43,698 nucleotides of DNA from Christensenella sp. UBA1685 (GTDB taxonomy: Bacteria; Bacillota; Clostridia; Christensenellales; CAG-138): the NCBI GenBank assembly GCA_002320595.1, contig DCKB01000024.1:1-43698 (forward strand), written 5' to 3'. The notes under the pieces are model-generated. The model was not told where the DNA came from, made no database searches, and saw only the letters and a list, made by a program, of their open reading frames with translations. Positions 40,085 to 43,698 of this stretch are shown piece by piece. The stretch's first letter is position 1. Every line of letters begins with the position of its first letter. The translations under genes and the position numbers were made by a program.

Positions 40085-40107
40085 AAATGCTTTTTTGTTA
40101 AAATCAA
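40080..40107 (-). promoter_or_regulatory. Leftward promoter in the invertible segment
   Basis: Minus strand TTGATT (40102-40107), 16-bp spacer, TATAAT (40080-40085), with AT-rich sequence upstream. In the orientation given it fires toward the 3' end of the recombinase; after inversion it would fire toward the small ORF and surface gene. Confidence 0.65.
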
Positions 40108-40202
40108 CTAGAAATAGATAAATTTGGAATTTGATTGCCAAGATTCCGTATTCTTACCAGGCCTGCAAAGCCCGCTTGTTTGCCGACCACATTTTCTTTT
40201 CC

Positions 40203-40237
40203 GCCGCGGCCCCGTTTTTCGGAGCTGCGGCTTTTTT
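40203..40237 (+). terminator. Terminator inside the invertible segment
   Basis: Plus strand GCCGCGGCCCCG / CGGAGCTGCGGC (one mismatch, one G-T pair), TTTTT loop, then TTTTTT. It works only on the plus strand, so as given it blocks read-through from the recombinase toward the surface gene. Confidence 0.8.
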
Positions 40238-40291
40238 ACTTGCGCTCATGCGCTTGGAGCTGTCATTTTGGCGTTACGATGCGCCGTGGAA

Positions 40292-40316
40292 TACCACAGA
40301 ATAGGAATTCCGTGGT
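40292..40316 (-). repeat. Right inverted repeat of the predicted switch
   Basis: 25 bp: T-ACCACAGAAT-AGGA-ATTCCGTGGT. Reverse complement of the left repeat with one base changed (ATTCC for ATTCT). It lies 24 bp upstream of the ribosome site of the next ORF. Confidence 0.9.
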
Positions 40317-40358
40317 AAGCAGGATGGATGTGGCCTGAAAGGAGGTGTTCCGTGCCAA

Positions 40359-40604
40359 ATGGCGTTTTCATGCTCGTTGTTGGATTATCTTGCGTTGCGG
40401 ATGGGGCTTACTTATCTTTCCGACCTGCGGTGCGCTCCGGTTGATGCCGTGCAGCTCGGCCGGATTCTGTCCGCCATCCAACCGCAGCGTTTCACAGAGC
40501 GAGAATGGTTGGATGCCTGTGAATACATCACCGGCAGGAAAGCCGGCTCTTCCGTTGAAGCGCGAGAATTTCTTTTTTGTTTTGCGGCAAAAAGAACAGC
40601 TTGA
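40359..40604 (+). CDS. Small protein of unknown function downstream of the switch
   Basis: 81 residues (MAFSCSLLDYLALRMGLTYLSDLR, then VDAVQLGRILSAIQPQRFTEREWLDACEYITG). It looks soluble and helical, and I half-recall similar short proteins in Clostridia, without a known function. A strong AAGGAGGTG lies 13 bases before the ATG; a GTG at 40352 in another frame is better spaced but encodes only a short peptide. It is the first ORF after the right repeat, so its expression would follow the switch. It could be a regulator or partner of the surface protein. Confidence 0.55.
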   Translation: MAFSCSLLDYLALRMGLTYLSDLRCAPVDAVQLGRILSAIQPQRFTEREWLDACEYITGRKAGSSVEAREFLFCFAAKRTA

Positions 40605-40780
40605 AAACGCTTGGAGCGCAATGCGGAGCCATACATGCCACGCGAAAACGATTTAACCGGCTGCCGTTTCGGTATGTTGGCAGCGCGCAGCGCATGTCCC
40701 TGAAGTGGTTTTGCAGCATGATTGCTGTGGAAATTACGCAATACTTTGTCAATAAATAATCCAAGGAGGATATGCAAATA

Positions 40781-42118
40781 ATGAAACATCGTATCACAAA
40801 ATTCTCATGCTTACTGTTGGCTTTGCTGATGGTATGCGCGCTGCTGCCGGCCACGGCGTTTGCGGCGCCGCAAACCATCAGGGAAAGAATCAATGTGCGT
40901 ATTTGGACCGGCAGTTCCTCTGTTGCAGGTTCTTGGACCTACGACAATCCGCCTGCCTCCTACGGCCCCGTTAAATCGTTAACGACAGGTTCAGAGGCTT
41001 CGGGCGGCATTACCGTGACTGATTTTTCCTGGAGTTATACAAATAGCTCCATGGCCACCTTTACTGCGACAGCAACGGCTTCGGGCAGCAGCAGTAATAA
41101 ATGGGGCATCCATCTCCCGACACCTGATGAGTTGTACACCAACCTTGGCTCTTATAAGGAATATAAATGGGCTTCTTCCTTAGGCACAACGTACGCCGAC
41201 TCCAGCGCAATCGGTAATCCGTATCGCCCGACGAGCGCCCCCACGGGAAATACAATTTACCTGCTGATCTGGATGGAACCCGCCCCCACGCCGACTCCCA
41301 CGCCGACTCCGACACCGACTCCGACTCCCACCCCGGACACCGCACCGAATAAGCCCACCGACTCTGCCGTTCAGGACTTGCTTGGTTACAATGCCGTTAC
41401 GGTGGATTGCACCAACAGCGAAGTAGCGCATGCCGATTCCTCCTATGCCCTGCTTAACGGCAGCTTCACCGTTGGCGATGTGCAGGGAGACGCGTCCACC
41501 GGTTACACCGTGGGCGTTACCGTTGCTCCGGATGCCTATGTCACCGCGTACAATACGGATGTCGCCTCCGGCCATTCCCTCTCCCCCGCTTCCCAGAGCG
41601 GCACGATCACGTTGGCCTATAACGCTGCCGCCAAGGTTTGGGAAGTGCAGTCCGGCAAGCCCGTAACATTCACCGTCGTTTGCGAAACGCCGGTTCCCAC
41701 GCCCACGCCCACGCCTACGCCGGATGTAACGCCTACGCCGGATGTAACGCTTGCGCCTACCCCCAAGCCCGAACCAGAAACGCAGTATTGCTACATTGAG
41801 GCGACCGCGGAAGGCGCCGGCCGCATTTCCCCCAAGGGTACCATTGCCGTGGCTGAATATGACGATCAGACCTTCCGCATGGTTGCGGAGCCCGGCTCCG
41901 TCCTTGTGGATGTGTTGGTGGATGGCGTAAGCGCCGGCGCGGTCAGCGAATACACCTTCCGCTCGGTAACGCGCGACCATACCATCCATGCGGTGTTCCA
42001 GTCCGTCACACCTCCCACCACCGGCAGCGATTCCGCCGTGGTGCTGGGCATTGCCCTCGGCCTGATCCTCGCCGCAGGCGTTGTCGTGTTTGCCCTGCGC
42101 CGCAGGAATGAATCCTAA
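40781..42118 (+). CDS. Secreted surface protein with PPTTG sortase signal
   Basis: 445 residues. A signal peptide (MKHRITKFSC...ATAFA, cut near residue 27) is followed by a Ser/Thr-rich region (about 30-165) without a domain I recognise. Then come a (PT)n linker (about 166-185), a second region (about 190-305), another PT/DV linker, and a divergent InlB-type repeat (about 325-405: YIEATAEGAGRISPKGTIAVAEYDDQTFRMVAEPG, TRDHTIHAVF). The C-terminus has TPPTTGSDS, a hydrophobic helix and RRRNES: a cell-wall sorting signal of the (S/P)PxTG kind known in Clostridioides difficile. The ATG at 40781 is 11 bases after GGAGG; an in-frame ATG at 40772 is too close. Likely adhesin or surface antigen, probably phase-variable. 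Confidence 0.85.
   Translation: MKHRITKFSCLLLALLMVCALLPATAFAAPQTIRERINVRIWTGSSSVAGSWTYDNPPASYGPVKSLTTGSEASGGITVTDFSWSYTNSSMATFTATATASGSSSNKWGIHLPTPDELYTNLGSYKEYKWASSLGTTYADSSAIGNPYRPTSAPTGNTIYLLIWMEPAPTPTPTPTPTPTPTPTPDTAPNKPTDSAVQDLLGYNAVTVDCTNSEVAHADSSYALLNGSFTVGDVQGDASTGYTVGVTVAPDAYVTAYNTDVASGHSLSPASQSGTITLAYNAAAKVWEVQSGKPVTFTVVCETPVPTPTPTPTPDVTPTPDVTLAPTPKPEPETQYCYIEATAEGAGRISPKGTIAVAEYDDQTFRMVAEPGSVLVDVLVDGVSAGAVSEYTFRSVTRDHTIHAVFQSVTPPTTGSDSAVVLGIALGLILAAGVVVFALRRRNES
41281..41337 (+). repeat. Pro-Thr dipeptide repeat in the surface gene
   Basis: Repeated CCGACT/CCCACG hexamers encoding (Pro-Thr)9 or so, a flexible wall-spanning linker. A shorter second tract lies at about 41697-41745. 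Confidence 0.85.
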
Positions 42119-42129
42119 CGGAACAATCA

Positions 42130-42169
42130 ACGCGGGGCGGCTGCATTTTGCAGCGCCCCCTTTCTGTTT
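42130..42169 (+). terminator. Terminator of the surface protein gene
   Basis: GGGGCGGCTGC pairs with GCAGCGCCCC around ATTTT (one unpaired base), followed by CCTTTCTGTTTTG, beginning about 14 bases after the stop. Confidence 0.75.
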
Positions 42170-42173
42170 TGTT

Positions 42174-42386
42174 ATGAAAGCTTCCCATGAAACACAGCAG
42201 CCGTTGGAACCGGAATATGAACGCTGCGTATTATGCGGCAGGTGCACCGATGTTCCCATAAGCCTGCCGGTGGACGAGCGCGATTGTTTTCTGCCGGGTG
42301 CCGGCCAGCTTTGCAGGCAGTGCTATGCGCAGCTGGAGCCGGAAATGCGCCGGTCCGACCGGCGGATCAGCGATCATATTTTGTAG
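42174..42386 (+). CDS. Small putative zinc-ribbon-like protein
   Basis: 70 residues. CVLCGRC near residue 17 and CRQCY near 52 form two CxxC knuckles, with DVPISLPVDERDCFLPGAGQL between; this pattern is familiar from short Clostridia proteins of unknown role. The ATG lies directly after the surface-gene terminator, with no ribosome site, so the start is uncertain and the ORF may be weakly expressed. Confidence 0.5.
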   Translation: MKASHETQQPLEPEYERCVLCGRCTDVPISLPVDERDCFLPGAGQLCRQCYAQLEPEMRRSDRRISDHIL

Positions 42387-42418
42387 CACGCCCTATCCTG
42401 CGGCATGCGAGTTGAGGG

Positions 42419-42629
42419 TTATTCTTACCCCCACAAGCGCTGCGTTGATTCGCAATCCCCCGGCAGCACCTTCGGTGCTGCCACCCCCTTTCTAAAGGGA
42501 GCTTTGGGGAAGCCGAACAAAAAAGGCTCCTTTTGAAAGGAGCTGTCCGCTGCGCGGACTGAGGATTGTTCTTACCCCCACCCGCACATCTTACTTTGCC
42601 GCAGGCGACTGAGGGATTGCCTTACCCCC
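42419..42629. repeat. Interspersed palindromic repeat cluster (Clostridia type)
   Basis: Nested palindromes GGCAGCACC / GGTGCTGCC, CCCTTT / AAAGGG, CTCCTTT / AAAGGAG and GTCCGC / GCGGAC end in GACTGAGGATTG. GACTGAGGGATTG recurs at about 42607-42619, and TTCTTACCCCCAC-type sequence three times (near 42422, 42571 and 42619). This mosaic resembles the short repeats (AAAGGGAGC...GACTGAGGGATT) common in gut Clostridia genomes. No gene. Confidence 0.65.
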
Positions 42630-42647
42630 GCAAGCGCCGCGTTAACT

Positions 42648-42676
42648 CGAAAAAGTGGCTGAAAGCCACTTTTTCG
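42648..42676. terminator. Second terminator hairpin after tRNA-Glu
   Basis: CGAAAAAGTGGCT / AGCCACTTTTTCG, 13-bp perfect stem with GAA loop; works in either direction. Confidence 0.7.
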
Positions 42677-42682
42677 ACACGC

Positions 42683-42709
42683 AAAAAGCCCTGAAATCAG
42701 GGCTTTTTT
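42683..42709 (-). terminator. Terminator of tRNA-Glu
   Basis: AAAAAGCCCTGA / TCAGGGCTTTTT with a tight loop. It adjoins the CCA end of the minus-strand tRNA and is symmetric. Confidence 0.85.
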
Positions 42710-42785
42710 TGGTACCCGGTAGGGGAGTCGAACCCCTGTTCCCGCCGTGAGAGGGCGGTGTCCTAGGCCACTAGACGAACCGAGC
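42710..42785 (-). tRNA. tRNA-Glu (CTC anticodon)
   Basis: Minus strand: acceptor GCTCGGT / ACCGGGT with two wobble pairs, D-arm TCGTCTAGTGGCCTAGGA, anticodon stem CCGCC / GGCGG with loop CTCTCAC (anticodon CTC, reads GAG), T-arm AGGGGTTCGACTCCCCT, CCA encoded. The C-anticodon isoacceptor suits a GC-rich genome. Confidence 0.94.
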
Positions 42786-42805
42786 ATAAATCTCACGTGG
42801 GTTCT

Positions 42806-42833
42806 ATTATACCGAATTTTGAAAAAATGTCAA
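42806..42833 (-). promoter_or_regulatory. Promoter of tRNA-Glu
   Basis: Minus strand TTGACA (42828-42833), 16-bp spacer, TATAAT (42806-42811), both consensus. The -35 overlaps the stop codon of the glycosyltransferase gene. Confidence 0.85.
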
Positions 42834-43698
42834 CACTTTTTTGAGGAATCGCGCAGCGTTTCATACTGCTTTTGGAATTCGCGCATCCGCTCTGCCAGGA
42901 TGCCGCGCAAAGCATCATGCCGCCGCTTGAGTTCCCCCTTCCGGGAACGCTCAATCAGCGCTTCATAGCGCGCAGCAACGCACGTGATGACCTTTTCCCA
43001 GCCGATGGGAATGCTCTCTTTTGCATGCTCGCCTACGGTGCGGAGCGCAGCCGGGTCCGCCAACGCATGCCGGATTATGCGGGCCAGGTCTTCCGGGGTA
43101 TCCTCGGCCAAAAAGCCGTTCTCACCGTCTGCAATGGCCTCCGCAGGGCTTCCGCCGCGCGTTACAACCGCCGGCGTGCCCACAGCCGCAGCTTCGCGCA
43201 GCACGAGTGAAAACGTGTCGTAAAGGGAGGGAAACACAAAAAGCTCCGCCCTTTGGTAAAGTCCGTCGAGCAGCGCTGCATCCGAAACGTGCCCGGTCAG
43301 GATCGTATCAGCGCTGATGGAAAGCGCATCCGCCTTTTTGCGGATTGCCTCGGCATCCGCCCCCTGCCCGGCAAGAACAAGCGTAAACGGCAGCCCCTGC
43401 CGATGCAAAAGCGCCCCAGCCTCAAGAATGTGCAGAATGTTCTTTTTCCAATCCATTTGCCCAACATAGAGCAGCATGGGTTTCCCCTCCGGGATGGAAA
43501 AATGCTCGGCGGCGCGCTTGGCGTTTTCAGGATCAAGGGGATGCAGCTCCGTTCCGTTTTCCATCACAATGATCTCGCCGCCATACCCATAGCCGCGAAG
43601 GACTTCGGCTGAAGATTTGCTTACGGCCCACACCTCATCGCAGCGCTCATAGAATTCCACAACGAATTTCACGCCGAGGTGCGCGAGCGCTTCACGGC
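42830..43698 (-). CDS. Glycosyltransferase family 4 protein, cut by the window edge
   Basis: The C-terminal 289 residues are visible; the frame stays open to the right edge (REALAHLGVKFVVEFYERCDEVWAVS), so the start is outside and the GTG at 43672 is not the start. GT-B fold C-terminal half: LLYVGQMDWKKNILHILEA, VLAGQGADAEAI, ILTGHVSDAALLDGLYQRAELFVFPSLYDTFSLVLREAAAVGTPAVVTRGGSPAEAI with the E-x7-E-like donor-sugar motif, and NGFLAEDTPEDLARII. It transfers a sugar from a nucleotide donor; acceptor (lipid, teichoic acid or other) not evident. A charged, perhaps coiled-coil tail (RSRKGELKRRHDALRGILAERMREFQKQYETL) ends the protein. Confidence 0.92.
   Translation of the reverse strand, partial: REALAHLGVKFVVEFYERCDEVWAVSKSSAEVLRGYGYGGEIIVMENGTELHPLDPENAKRAAEHFSIPEGKPMLLYVGQMDWKKNILHILEAGALLHRQGLPFTLVLAGQGADAEAIRKKADALSISADTILTGHVSDAALLDGLYQRAELFVFPSLYDTFSLVLREAAAVGTPAVVTRGGSPAEAIADGENGFLAEDTPEDLARIIRHALADPAALRTVGEHAKESIPIGWEKVITCVAARYEALIERSRKGELKRRHDALRGILAERMREFQKQYETLRDSSKKC

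Larger units (their letters stand above)
40047..40291. other. Predicted invertible promoter/terminator segment
   Basis: 245 bp bracketed by inverted repeats. The left half is very AT-rich and holds promoter sequences; the right half is GC-rich and holds a rho-independent terminator. It contains no ORF. Its build is that of a phase-variable switch: promoter plus a block on read-through. Reads drawn from a population would be expected to show both orientations. Confidence 0.75.

Noticed and set aside
40345..40656. 103-residue ORF overlapping the small protein
   Set aside because: Its start has no correctly placed ribosome site; content is Cys/Trp/Arg-rich out-of-frame sequence.
40577..40759. 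60-residue ORF between the small protein and the surface gene
   Set aside because: Overlaps the 81-residue ORF in another frame, lacks a ribosome site and has no recognisable protein character.
41281..41345. CRISPR-like short repeats
   Set aside because: The repeats are contiguous hexamers in frame encoding Pro-Thr, with no spacers and no cas genes.

Overview
The window looks like a chromosomal segment of an endospore-forming Clostridia-type Firmicute, probably a gut member of the Oscillospirales/Christensenellales kind (lineage is inferred). The support is spoIIP, gpr and a SpoIID-type gene, Firmicute-style Shine-Dalgarno sites, TTG starts, a gene order comEC-holA-(insert)-spoIIP/gpr-rpsT close to the classical Firmicute order, and one interspersed repeat of a type I associate with gut Clostridia. 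Most genes are GC-rich; the block at about 15.3-25.1 kb is visibly more AT-rich and was probably acquired.

Layout. 0-5.7 kb, minus strand: a PiT phosphate transporter, a membrane-anchored Pro/Thr-repeat protein, a 934-residue SpoIID/SH3 protein and an NlpC/P60 hydrolase. 5.9-9.0 kb: a VTC polyphosphate polymerase-DUF4956-CotH operon. 9.2-15.2 kb: malic enzyme, a YczE-like membrane protein, a two-gene ABC exporter and a MATE pump. 15.3-24.1 kb: an eight-gene minus-strand operon with a complete oligopeptide importer (oppABCDF order), a MurR/RpiR regulator, an M19 dipeptidase and an amidohydrolase. 24.2-25.5 kb: debris of a mobile element (MuF-like and integrase fragments) against a tRNA-Val gene, with a duplicated tRNA 3' end. 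25.6-33.6 kb: polysaccharide deacetylase, then queA-tgt-tsaE-tsaB-rimI, ridA, comEC (short form) and holA. 33.6-39 kb: a cobalamin riboswitch controlling a small cysteine-rich protein, a YitT protein behind a long leader hairpin, a PucR-type regulator, spoIIP, gpr and rpsT. 39.1-42.4 kb: a tyrosine recombinase, a predicted invertible switch, a small protein and a surface protein with a PPTTG sorting signal. 42.4-43.7 kb: an interspersed repeat, tRNA-Glu and a glycosyltransferase cut by the window edge.

The best candidate for an undescribed system is at 39176-42118. The recombinase stops 9 bp before a 25-bp repeat that recurs in inverted orientation 245 bp further on, with one mismatch. The segment between carries a strong promoter pointing away from the surface gene and a rho-independent terminator pointing toward it. 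Read as written, this is an OFF state; inversion would aim the promoter at the surface gene. The architecture matches phase-variable surface antigens run by a dedicated tyrosine recombinase, but inversion itself cannot be shown from one sequence.

Other points of interest are a Shine-Dalgarno-sequestering hairpin before the phosphate transporter with an orphan copy 3.9 kb away, the peptide import/hydrolysis operon with its own regulator and operator-like repeats, a holA gene that appears leaderless, and the 17-bp hairpin in the YitT leader. All calls were made by reading the sequence; no database search was run.
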